From Victivallales bacterium (lineage in GTDB: Bacteria > Verrucomicrobiota > Lentisphaeria > Victivallales > Victivallaceae): a stretch of DNA of 5,233 bases. Position numbers and translations under genes: made by a program. The DNA lies in NCBI GenBank assembly GCA_030634125.1, contig DAOWBJ010000152.1:1-5233 (forward strand), written 5' to 3'. The notes below the pieces were generated by a model, which saw nothing but the letters and a program-made list of their open reading frames with translations, was not told where the DNA came from and made no database searches. Position 1 is the stretch's first letter, and the number at the start of each line of letters is the position of its first letter. Below, one piece after another: positions 1-5,233 of the stretch.

Positions 1-2
1 AG

Positions 3-167
3 AAAATTGCTGCGCTCTTTTCTGAAAAGCCTCTCTTTTCGAGAATTGATTGGGTCTATTTGCGCCCTGCGGGCTTGAATTTCGCCATTGGAGATGGCGA
101 CCAACAGTTTCGCCTGTTGGATCGGCGAGCCGTTACATCCGGCTTATTTTATTTACTGCTCTTTTAA
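3..167 (+). CDS. Possible 3' end of an unidentified gene, cut by the window start
   Basis: An open frame enters from the left edge and runs 54 codons to TAA at 165-167. The translation (it includes RIDWVYLRPAGLNFAIGDG, then QQFRLLDRRAV) has a natural amino-acid mix and ordinary codons, unlike a typical antisense shadow. I do not recognise the family. There are no membrane segments, although the last residues are hydrophobic (LFYLLLF). If real, it converges on the aminotransferase gene and the two 3' ends overlap by 35 bases (133-167), so its last dozen codons lie antisense to that gene. A minus-strand frame is also open across 1-132 but lacks an ATG, so the assignment is not secure. An open stretch this short could arise by chance. 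Confidence 0.4.
   Translation, partial: KIAALFSEKPLFSRIDWVYLRPAGLNFAIGDGDQQFRLLDRRAVTSGLFYLLLF
82..120. other. Two abutting perfect hairpins just past the aminotransferase stop
   Basis: TCGCCAT (82-88) pairs with ATGGCGA (94-100) around a 5-base loop. Immediately next to it, CCAACAG (101-107) pairs with CTGTTGG (114-120) around a 6-base loop. A smaller GCCC/GGGC stem lies at 64-74. They sit 13 bases downstream of the aminotransferase stop and could protect or end that transcript, but no run of T follows on either strand, so they are not a classical intrinsic terminator. They also lie inside the possible partial gene at 3-167 and may be a coincidence of its codons. Only one copy is seen here, so a REP-like repeat cannot be claimed. 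Confidence 0.4.
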
Positions 168-1329
168 AGCCAGATCTTGATTTTTCGATAACTTCTTTAT
201 CCACACAGAAAGTCAAACGGAAATATCCCGGATAACCAAAGCCCCTGCCCGGAACCGCGAGGATATTTTCCTTGAGCAATAAGCTGACGAATTCAACATC
301 GTCCTCAAGTGGAGATTTGGCGAAAAAGTAAAAAGCTCCTTTCGGGAGAGTGTATTCAATGCCGGCATTGTCCAGGACTTTTGCCATTGCGTCGCGTCGT
401 TGACGATAAATCTCGACATCTACTTCCGAATTAACGCAGGCGGTTAAAATCTTTTGCGCGACAGCAGGCGCGTTGACATAGCCTAAAATACGGTTGGTCA
501 TGACTACGCCGTTGTATAACTGCTGAGCATTTTCAATTTTCGGATTGATTGCGAGATAACCGATTCGAGCTCCCGCTAAAGATAAGCTTTTGGAAAATGA
601 GCCCATGATTACGCTGTGCTTATAAAGGTCGAATACGGATGGCAATTCGAGTTTATCGTAATTTAAAAAACGATAGGGTTCGTCTGAAACTAAATAAATA
701 ACACGTCCGATCTTTTCGGAATGTTTTCGTATAGCTTCAGACAAAGTTTCAAGCTCTTCTCGAGTGTAAATCTGTCCCGTCGGATTGTTCGGGGAATTGA
801 CGATGACGGCTCGGGTTTTGTCGGTGAAAGCTTTTTCCAAAGCCGGAACATCCAACTCAAAAGTCAAAGGTTTTGATTTGACTGGAACCAGTTTCGCATT
901 GAAATTTCCCGCATAAAAACCGTATTCCACAAAATATGGGGCAGGGCAGACGATTTCATCGTCCGGCTCCATTACCGCACGGAAAAAAGCGTTGATCGCA
1001 CCCGCCGCGCCGCAGGTCAGGATAAGATCTTTCGCCTGAATATCTTCGCCTTGAGTTTTACTCAAATAGCCAGCCAGAGCTTCGCGCGCTTCAGGATAAC
1101 CGGCATTGGGCATGTAGCCCAATGAAAAAGGTTTTGAAGCGTTGTCCGCGACTTCGCGCAATGCTTTGCCGACACTGTCCGGCGGCGGCAAATCAGGATT
1201 TCCCAGGCTGAAATCATAAACGTTTTCAGCGCCATAAGTTTTTTTAAGCTCCATTCCCTGTTCAAACATTTTTCTGATCCAGGAAGAGCTTTCCATGTAA
1301 GTTTCAATTTGTGATGAAAGTAATGTCAT
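133..1329 (-). CDS. Pyridoxal-phosphate-dependent aminotransferase, class I/II (fold type I)
   Basis: A 398-residue cytoplasmic enzyme that should move an amino group between an amino acid and a 2-oxo acid using PLP. The family landmarks appear in order: N182 in NSPNNPTG (178-185), D216 and Y219 in SDEPYR (215-220), the Schiff-base lysine K247 in SFSKSLS, R255 in GARIGY (phosphate-binding position), and R371 in FRLTF, which matches the substrate-carboxylate arginine of aspartate aminotransferase. Length is normal for the family and no key residue is missing. The frame stays open upstream to an ATG at 1420-1422, adding 31 residues. I chose the ATG at 1327-1329 because AGGTG lies 6 bases before it and the extra residues look unlike a family N-terminus. 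An aspartate- or alanine-type enzyme is plausible, but substrate cannot be read from sequence. It is divergent from the phage genes and probably unrelated to them. Confidence 0.93.
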   Translation of the reverse strand: MTLLSSQIETYMESSSWIRKMFEQGMELKKTYGAENVYDFSLGNPDLPPPDSVGKALREVADNASKPFSLGYMPNAGYPEAREALAGYLSKTQGEDIQAKDLILTCGAAGAINAFFRAVMEPDDEIVCPAPYFVEYGFYAGNFNAKLVPVKSKPLTFELDVPALEKAFTDKTRAVIVNSPNNPTGQIYTREELETLSEAIRKHSEKIGRVIYLVSDEPYRFLNYDKLELPSVFDLYKHSVIMGSFSKSLSLAGARIGYLAINPKIENAQQLYNGVVMTNRILGYVNAPAVAQKILTACVNSEVDVEIYRQRRDAMAKVLDNAGIEYTLPKGAFYFFAKSPLEDDVEFVSLLLKENILAVPGRGFGYPGYFRLTFCVDKEVIEKSRSGFKRAVNKISRM

Positions 1330-1335
1330 AGTAGG

Positions 1336-1340
1336 CACCT
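1336..1340 (-). promoter_or_regulatory. Ribosome binding site deciding the aminotransferase start
   Basis: Read on the minus strand, AGGTG sits 6 bases upstream of the ATG at 1329-1327. This supports the 398-residue start over the 429-residue reading that begins at 1422. Confidence 0.6.
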
Positions 1341-1357
1341 GTTTATTTTTTAACAAT

Positions 1358-1385
1358 AGTTTATCATTTAAAGTGCTGCTTTCAA
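1358..1385 (-). promoter_or_regulatory. Candidate promoter for the aminotransferase gene
   Basis: On the minus strand, TTGAAA (1385-1380) is followed after 16 bases by TAAACT (1363-1358), giving 5/6 and 4/6 matches to the sigma-70 consensus. It lies about 30 bases upstream of the preferred start codon. If used, it would exclude the longer start at 1422, because that codon would not be transcribed. This is inference from short motifs in A/T-rich DNA. Confidence 0.35.
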
Positions 1386-1415
1386 ACCATATCCATAAAA
1401 AAGCCTTGATTGCAG

Positions 1416-1444
1416 TTGACATTCAGCTCAAAGGTAAACATTAG
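1416..1444 (+). promoter_or_regulatory. Candidate promoter for terS-terL
   Basis: A perfect TTGACA occurs at 1416-1421. The hexamer 17 bases later is CATTAG (1439-1444), which matches the -10 consensus at only 3 of 6 positions, so an activator or a different -10 may be involved. It lies just upstream of the terS ribosome site GAGG at 1459-1462. No clear operator palindrome is seen around it. Confidence 0.35.
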
Positions 1445-1467
1445 CTATTTAAATAAATGAGGTAAAT

Positions 1468-1905
1468 ATGGAACATGAACATCTAATTAACGCCCTGGTA
1501 TTCGCGGTCGAACAATGCGCGAAATCAGGACTTGATAAAAAATCCACGTCTGAAAAACTTAATATAAGTATTGGTGAATTTGACCAGCTGCTGCAGGAAT
1601 TGCCGCGTGTGAAAAACGCTTTCGAGGAAGGGAAAAGTCTGACACCCGAGAAACAAGCTGAGGATGCTTTACTGAGGCGCGCTCTTGGTTTTCAGCAGAA
1701 AGAAGTTTATTCAGAAGACATGGTTGATAAAAAGACCGGGGAACCGCTCGAAACTTTGAAGCGCCGTGTCGTTAGCAAGGAAGTAGCTCCCGATGTCCGC
1801 GCCCTGCTTTTTTGGCTCAAAAACCGCTGTCCGCAAAGGTGGAGTGAAAAACAAACGCAAAATGATTTTGATTTAGAATTAGATGAAGACGAAAAGGATT
1901 TGTAA
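1468..1905 (+). CDS. terS: Phage terminase small subunit
   Basis: A 145-residue protein that should bind the phage packaging site and recruit the large subunit. The N-terminal third (about residues 8-55) looks like a helical DNA-binding region. The middle has AEDALLRRALGF (64-75), and residues 104-129 carry the pattern APDVRALLFWLKNR followed by CPQRW, which is typical of small terminase-like proteins (long helix, then P-x-x-W). The tail (133-145) is strongly acidic. Length fits the usual range for small subunits. GAGG at 1459-1462 precedes the ATG by 5 bases. The call rests on this pattern plus the immediate neighbour: terL starts 3 bases after its stop. Small subunits diverge quickly, so a generic HTH phage protein is the alternative, but the gene order makes terS much more likely. 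Confidence 0.82.
   Translation: MEHEHLINALVFAVEQCAKSGLDKKSTSEKLNISIGEFDQLLQELPRVKNAFEEGKSLTPEKQAEDALLRRALGFQQKEVYSEDMVDKKTGEPLETLKRRVVSKEVAPDVRALLFWLKNRCPQRWSEKQTQNDFDLELDEDEKDL
1894..1898 (+). promoter_or_regulatory. terL ribosome binding site inside the end of terS
   Basis: AAGGA lies 10 bases before the terL ATG and within the last codons of terS. With only 3 bases between the terS stop and the terL start, this implies translational coupling of the two subunits. Confidence 0.55.
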
Positions 1906-1908
1906 AAA

Positions 1909-3171
1909 ATGACAAAAAAGAAGGAATTCAAAAAAACCTGTGATCAACTGGAAGCAATTAGATTGTTAAGCGCTACGGCTAAATACGTTTTGCTTTTTGG
2001 CGGTTCACGCTCGGGAAAAACTTTTATTTTAATCTACGCTTTGATTATTCGCGCGCTCAAAGCTCCCGGCAGTCGGCACGCTATCCTGCGTTTTCGGGCA
2101 AATGCCGTGCGGCAGTCAATCTGGAATGACACTTTCCTTAAGGTTATGCGTTTATGTTTTCCCGGATTGAAATGGAAGGAACATCGTGTTGACGGTTTGA
2201 TTCAGTTATCGAACGGTTCAGAAATCTGGTTTGGCGGTCTGGACAGCGCCGAACGTGCCGATAAAATATTAGGCCGTGAGTTCGCGACGATATATTTCAA
2301 TGAGTGTTCGGAAATCTCATATACAGCGATAATGACCGCTTTGACCAGACTGGCGCAAAAGACATCTTTAATCAACAAAGCCTACTTTGACTGCAATCCT
2401 TCAGGTAAAAAACATTGGAGCTACAAGCTTTTCGTCGATAAAATCGATCCTGAAAGCAAAACTCCCATGCTCTTTCCTGAAAATTACGTCTCTATGTTGA
2501 TGAATCCCACTGGAAACGCGGAAAATCTGCCGGACGGCTATATTGATGAAACTTTATCCGGTTTGAGCCGGCGCCAGCGCCAGCGCTTCCTGGAAGGGCG
2601 CTGGTTGGATGAAACAGAAGGAGCTCTTTGGAAACACGGCATGATTGATGCTTGCCGGGTTATTGAAGCTCCGCCTTTGCCGCGGGTGGTTGTCGGCGTC
2701 GATCCCGCGGTAAGTTCGCGAAGCGGTTCAGATGAAACCGGTATTGTCGCGGCGGGCAGGAGCAGTGATGACAACTACTTTGTCTTAAGCGACGCTTCGC
2801 TGCACGGTACTCCGCTTGAATGGGCACGGGCTGTTTGCGGCGAATATAATAAATGGCAAGCTGACCGTGTTGTCGCCGAAGTCAATAACGGCGGGGATTT
2901 GATAGTCGCCAATCTTCGCCGGGTAGCTCCGGAAATTGCCTGCAAAAACGTTCATGCCGCACGCGGAAAATTTGTTCGAGCCGAACCAATTGCCGCTCTT
3001 TACGAGCAGGGCAGAGTTCATCACGTCGGTTCATTCCTTGAGCTTGAGGAGCAAATGTGTTCTTACACTCCCGCGACCGCAAAATCCAGTCCCGACCGCA
3101 TGGATGCCCTGGTCTGGGCATTGACAGAACTCAGCGAAACAAGTTCTATCGAACACGCTATTACTGTTTAA
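1909..3171 (+). CDS. terL: Phage terminase large subunit (ATPase-nuclease packaging motor)
   Basis: A 420-residue protein that should cut concatemeric phage DNA and pump it through the portal by ATP hydrolysis. The N-terminal ATPase has a Walker A motif GGSRSGKT (31-38, K37) and a Walker B-like strand ATIYFNECSEI (126-136) with E132 as the likely catalytic glutamate and N131 where aspartate is common. DCNPSG (161-166) fits the coupling motif. A linker containing LSRRQRQRFLEGRW (219-232) leads to a C-terminal RNase H-like nuclease: D265 in VGVDPAV, E324 in VVAEVNNGG, and D396/D399 in SPDRMDALVWAL as likely metal ligands. The arrangement matches Terminase_6N plus Terminase_6C. Length is normal, with no frameshift, so it appears intact. 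It probably forms an operon with terS. No portal gene follows; an insertion sequence does. Confidence 0.93.
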   Translation: MTKKKEFKKTCDQLEAIRLLSATAKYVLLFGGSRSGKTFILIYALIIRALKAPGSRHAILRFRANAVRQSIWNDTFLKVMRLCFPGLKWKEHRVDGLIQLSNGSEIWFGGLDSAERADKILGREFATIYFNECSEISYTAIMTALTRLAQKTSLINKAYFDCNPSGKKHWSYKLFVDKIDPESKTPMLFPENYVSMLMNPTGNAENLPDGYIDETLSGLSRRQRQRFLEGRWLDETEGALWKHGMIDACRVIEAPPLPRVVVGVDPAVSSRSGSDETGIVAAGRSSDDNYFVLSDASLHGTPLEWARAVCGEYNKWQADRVVAEVNNGGDLIVANLRRVAPEIACKNVHAARGKFVRAEPIAALYEQGRVHHVGSFLELEEQMCSYTPATAKSSPDRMDALVWALTELSETSSIEHAITV

Positions 3172-3211
3172 AAGATGTTCATTAATCCCATGTTTACCAC
3201 CAAAACCGTTA

Positions 3212-3232
3212 AAAATGCAAAATTAAGCTCAA
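3212..3232 (+). repeat. Left copy of a 21-bp direct repeat bracketing the transposase
   Basis: This copy begins AAAATGC and ends TTAAGCTCAA. It matches 5199-5219 at 19 of 21 positions in the same orientation; the differences are A/T at the 8th and 11th bases. It could be a target-site duplication of the IS that has since diverged, or part of a repeated binding-site array. Confidence 0.6.
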
Positions 3233-3253
3233 AATAATTTTTTTTGCTAAAAA

Positions 3254-3263
3254 ATTAAGCCTA
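3254..3263 (+). repeat. ATTAAGCCTA repeat, copy 1
   Basis: One of three exact copies of this 10-mer (also at 3322-3331 and 5176-5185), all in the same orientation and all flanking the transposase gene. It abuts the palindrome at 3262-3291. The related TTAAGCTCAA occurs at 3223-3232 and 5210-5219. Confidence 0.55.
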
Positions 3264-3291
3264 AGAATATTATTCACTTGAAATATTCTTA
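3262..3291. repeat. Perfect 10-bp palindrome upstream of the transposase
   Basis: TAAGAATATT (3262-3271) and AATATTCTTA (3282-3291) are exact inverted copies around a 10-base spacer. The right arm and spacer overlap the -35 hexamer of the predicted transposase promoter, so it could be an operator or a transposase-binding site. The stem is nearly all A/T, so it would be weak as an RNA terminator. Confidence 0.65.
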
Positions 3292-3305
3292 AGTTCGGTT
3301 ATATT
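3278..3305 (+). promoter_or_regulatory. Predicted sigma-70-type promoter of the transposase gene
   Basis: TTGAAA (3278-3283), 16 bases, then TATATT (3300-3305): 5/6 matches in both hexamers. Transcription would start near 3312 and give a leader of about 40 bases that includes a TTAAGCCTA repeat copy and the ribosome site. Overlap with the palindrome at 3262-3291 suggests self-control. Confidence 0.5.
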
Positions 3306-3321
3306 AATTAATACGCTTACT

Positions 3322-3331
3322 ATTAAGCCTA
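3322..3331 (+). repeat. ATTAAGCCTA repeat, copy 2
   Basis: This copy lies in the predicted transposase leader, ending 9 bases before the AGGAG ribosome site. Confidence 0.55.
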
Positions 3332-3340
3332 ACACAAAAA

Positions 3341-3345
3341 AGGAG
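3341..3345 (+). promoter_or_regulatory. Transposase ribosome binding site
   Basis: AGGAG, preceded by a run of A, sits 5 bases before the ATG at 3351. This is the strongest Shine-Dalgarno match in the window and fixes the transposase start. Confidence 0.7.
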
Positions 3346-3350
3346 TCGTT

Positions 3351-5180
3351 ATGAATATCGCATTTTTGCATTTACACTGGGGTGGCGGAACTTACAAGGG
3401 CAAGAAATATAAAAGTTATTCTCTTGCCAGGTCAGTTAGAAAAAATGGTAAAAACAGGCATAAGGTGGAGCTAAAACTTGGCAAGCTGACTGCTGATGAG
3501 GTGAACTGGTGGAAGAAATTATTACATATCATAAAAAATCCATCTTCAGTGATAACAACTCTGGAAAATATTGTTACGAGAAAGCATTATGAATATTGTG
3601 CCCTTGCCGTAGTCAATAAGTTCTGGGACTATTGGAAACTGGATAGAGCTTTTCATGATACAAACGGGAAAAGTGACATTCCACTGACGACCATAGCGAG
3701 GATATTGACTGTAAATCGGTGTGTCACGCCTGAGTCTAAATCAGCGGTGCCAGAGTGGTTAAGTAAGACCGCCTTGCCGCAACAACTGAATATATCCGCT
3801 GATAAAATTAACAAATCACGTATATTCAGGGAGCTGAAGTATATCGAAAAAAACAAGGATAATATCTGTGATCATTTGTTAGCAGAGTACAAGCAAAGAT
3901 TCAGCGACAGCTTAAATCAAGTATATTATGATCTGTCATCAACTACGTTCAGTGGCACAAAATGTATTATTTCAAAATACGGTCATTGCAAAGAGGGTTT
4001 TCGAACCCATGTCGTTCTTGCTCTGCTGGTAACAGAATCAGGGATACCGTTTTACTGGGAAATTCTTCCGGGTGGGACTGCTGACGCGACTACAGTTGAA
4101 TGGTTGCTTGAAAAATGCAGAAATAAATTTAAGGAGTTAAATATAACTGCTGTTTTTGACCGTGGCTTTGTCTCAGATGACAATCTTGGGCGATTTGAAA
4201 ACAGTGGAATAAAATATATTTCCGCGATGGATAGGAATCAGCTGGAAAATATTTGTGCGGATCAAATTAATTTTGAAAAATATTCGGAGTTTTCGCCCGA
4301 AAAGATTCATACTCAAATCAACAGCGATGAAGTGTTCATCAAGGTTAATTCCACCACATACTACAGAGAAATAAAGGTCGTAAATTCACGGCGATATATT
4401 CTCTGTTTCAATCCTCAACTGTTTATCGATCAGAGAAATGCAAGAGAAAAGTCAATCAAATTATTCAGCAATGATATTCTCACTGAACTGAACGACGAGC
4501 TTGAATCTGCCCGGAAAAGCAGAGCATATGAAACTACATTAAGCAAATTCAGCAAATATATGGCAAAATGTAAAATCAGTTCCTTTGCTGAAATAGAGCT
4601 GAACCCATTGATTATTGAGGATGACGGCAGAAAGATCAATAGCTTTCAGGGGCATATGCATATTGATGAAAAGAAGAAAAAATCGGCGATGAAAATGGAT
4701 GGATTCTGGATGCTGGTCACCAATCTCAGTGAAAAAAACAGCCAGGATGACTTTGTAGTTTCATCTGAAGATGCCTTGCGCCCGTATAGAGAAAAAGTGA
4801 TTATTGAAGATGCTTTCAGAGATATTAAATCATTTATCGAAATAGCTCCTGTCTATGTATGGCTGGAAAAGCATATAAAAGCGCATTATACTATTTGCGT
4901 TTTGGCTTATCTGATAAATAGAACAATCTCAAACTTATTAAGAGAAAATCCTGGGAAGTTATCTGGGGATATTAAAACTCACTGTGCCGTATACAAGGAG
5001 TTGAGCAGTTGCTCTATTGATGAAATTTATATCAAAAACCTGGAGCAGAGTAATTATTGCATGACGGAATTAAACAAAAAACAGAAAGAAATTTTACAAC
5101 GATTAAAAGCATCCGGCATCGCTAATGTTAATGGAATTTTGAATAAATTCAGGAAAAACATCACTGATCATAGCAATTAA
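3351..5180 (+). CDS. DDE transposase, IS1634-like (IS4 superfamily)
   Basis: A 609-residue transposase that should excise and insert its own element through a two-metal DDE active site. The likely triad is D194 in YYDLSSTTF, D270 in VFDRGF, and E486. Around the last residue the IS4 signature reads Y479-x2-K482-x3-E486-x6-K493, with lysine replacing the usual arginine. About 215 residues separate D270 and E486, consistent with the large insertion seen in IS4-like enzymes. GIPFYWEILPGGTAD (231-245), upstream of the second D, is also typical. The N-terminal 80 residues are basic (YKGKKYKSYSLARSVRKNGK) and may bind DNA. The frame is uninterrupted, so it is probably functional. Its stop codon lies within an ATTAAGCCTA repeat. 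Family-level assignment is from pattern only; the DDE transposase call itself is firm. Confidence 0.9.
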   Translation: MNIAFLHLHWGGGTYKGKKYKSYSLARSVRKNGKNRHKVELKLGKLTADEVNWWKKLLHIIKNPSSVITTLENIVTRKHYEYCALAVVNKFWDYWKLDRAFHDTNGKSDIPLTTIARILTVNRCVTPESKSAVPEWLSKTALPQQLNISADKINKSRIFRELKYIEKNKDNICDHLLAEYKQRFSDSLNQVYYDLSSTTFSGTKCIISKYGHCKEGFRTHVVLALLVTESGIPFYWEILPGGTADATTVEWLLEKCRNKFKELNITAVFDRGFVSDDNLGRFENSGIKYISAMDRNQLENICADQINFEKYSEFSPEKIHTQINSDEVFIKVNSTTYYREIKVVNSRRYILCFNPQLFIDQRNAREKSIKLFSNDILTELNDELESARKSRAYETTLSKFSKYMAKCKISSFAEIELNPLIIEDDGRKINSFQGHMHIDEKKKKSAMKMDGFWMLVTNLSEKNSQDDFVVSSEDALRPYREKVIIEDAFRDIKSFIEIAPVYVWLEKHIKAHYTICVLAYLINRTISNLLRENPGKLSGDIKTHCAVYKELSSCSIDEIYIKNLEQSNYCMTELNKKQKEILQRLKASGIANVNGILNKFRKNITDHSN

Positions 5181-5185
5181 GCCTA
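5176..5185 (+). repeat. ATTAAGCCTA repeat, copy 3, containing the transposase stop codon
   Basis: An exact match to the copies at 3254-3263 and 3322-3331. The TAA at 5178-5180 is shared between the repeat and the end of the transposase gene. Confidence 0.55.
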
Positions 5186-5198
5186 TGAAAAAATGAAG

Positions 5199-5219
5199 AA
5201 AATGCTAATTTAAGCTCAA
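5199..5219 (+). repeat. Right copy of the 21-bp direct repeat
   Basis: It matches 3212-3232 at 19 of 21 bases and ends in TTAAGCTCAA. It lies 18 bases past the transposase stop. Only 14 bases of the window remain beyond it, and they show nothing recognisable. Confidence 0.6.
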
Positions 5220-5233
5220 TACACGGAAATTGG

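Larger units (their letters stand above)
3233..5198 (+). mobile_element. Insertion sequence, IS1634-like (IS4-related); ends approximate
   Basis: A single full-length DDE transposase gene with short A/T-rich flanks. The ends given assume that the 21-bp direct repeats at 3212-3232 and 5199-5219 are target duplications, which gives an element of 1966 bp, a reasonable size for this group. IS1634 itself is known for making unusually long target duplications. I could not find a convincing pair of terminal inverted repeats: the two proposed ends share only a T-rich stretch followed by a GCT-containing segment. The true right end may therefore lie outside the window. The element is more A/T-rich than the terminase genes, consistent with separate acquisition. 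Confidence 0.6.

Noticed and set aside
1..132. Minus-strand open frame running off the left edge (reads IQQAKLLVAISNGEIQ)
   Set aside because: It has no ATG and no Shine-Dalgarno, and it competes with a plus-strand frame of better length that ends in a stop.
1330..1422. 31-residue N-terminal extension of the aminotransferase starting at 1422
   Set aside because: The downstream ATG at 1329 has AGGTG at good spacing, the extension does not resemble the family N-terminus, and a candidate promoter lies inside it.
2571..2604. GCGCCA tandem units and a 7-bp CCAGCGC/GCGCTGG hairpin inside terL
   Set aside because: They encode the conserved basic RRQRQRF and EGRW segment of the terminase; repeated arginine/glutamine codons explain the pattern.
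2785..3124. Overlapping open frames on both strands over the terL 3' half
   Set aside because: They lie antisense to or out of frame with a clear nuclease domain and show no recognisable protein features or ribosome sites.
3231..3245. T-run after terL considered as an intrinsic terminator
   Set aside because: No G/C-rich stem precedes the eight T residues.
3212..3305. CRISPR array or integron attC site suggested by short repeats near the transposase
   Set aside because: Repeats are about 10 bp, irregularly spaced, lack spacers of constant length, and no cas or integrase gene is present.
3233..5198. Terminal inverted repeats of the IS
   Set aside because: The only similarity between the proposed ends is a T-rich low-complexity stretch; not enough to annotate.

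Overview
The window reads as ordinary bacterial chromosome carrying accessory DNA. It uses standard bacterial start and stop codons, and most genes have a recognisable Shine-Dalgarno sequence. Base composition is moderate in the left two thirds and clearly more A/T-rich from about 3180 to the end. The organism cannot be placed with confidence from this sequence alone; nothing in it is diagnostic of a phylum.

Layout. (1) Positions 1-167 hold what may be the 3' end of a plus-strand gene cut by the window edge. It overlaps tail to tail with the next gene and contains two abutting perfect hairpins. (2) Positions 133-1329, minus strand, encode a complete fold-type I pyridoxal-phosphate aminotransferase, a metabolic enzyme. 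(3) Positions 1330-1467 are a divergent intergenic region with one candidate promoter on each strand. (4) Positions 1468-3171, plus strand, carry a compact two-gene phage DNA-packaging module, terS then terL, separated by 3 bases and probably translationally coupled. (5) Positions 3172-3350 are an A/T-rich leader with a perfect 10-bp palindrome, a good sigma-70-type promoter and several copies of a short repeat. (6) Positions 3351-5180 encode a full-length DDE transposase of the IS4-like superfamily, closest in overall look to IS1634-family enzymes. (7) Positions 5181-5233 are the right flank, with further copies of the short repeat.

How it fits together. The terminase subunits would recognise and translocate phage DNA into a capsid, but no portal, protease, capsid, integrase or lysis gene is visible. 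The position directly after terL, where a portal gene usually starts, is instead occupied by an insertion sequence. The simplest reading is the edge of a prophage (or a decayed or satellite element) next to a chromosomal aminotransferase, with an IS landing downstream of terL. No clearly undescribed system is visible. The most unusual signals are in the noncoding DNA around the transposase: a 21-bp near-identical direct repeat bracketing it, a five-copy TTAAGCYYA motif, and a palindrome overlapping the predicted transposase promoter.
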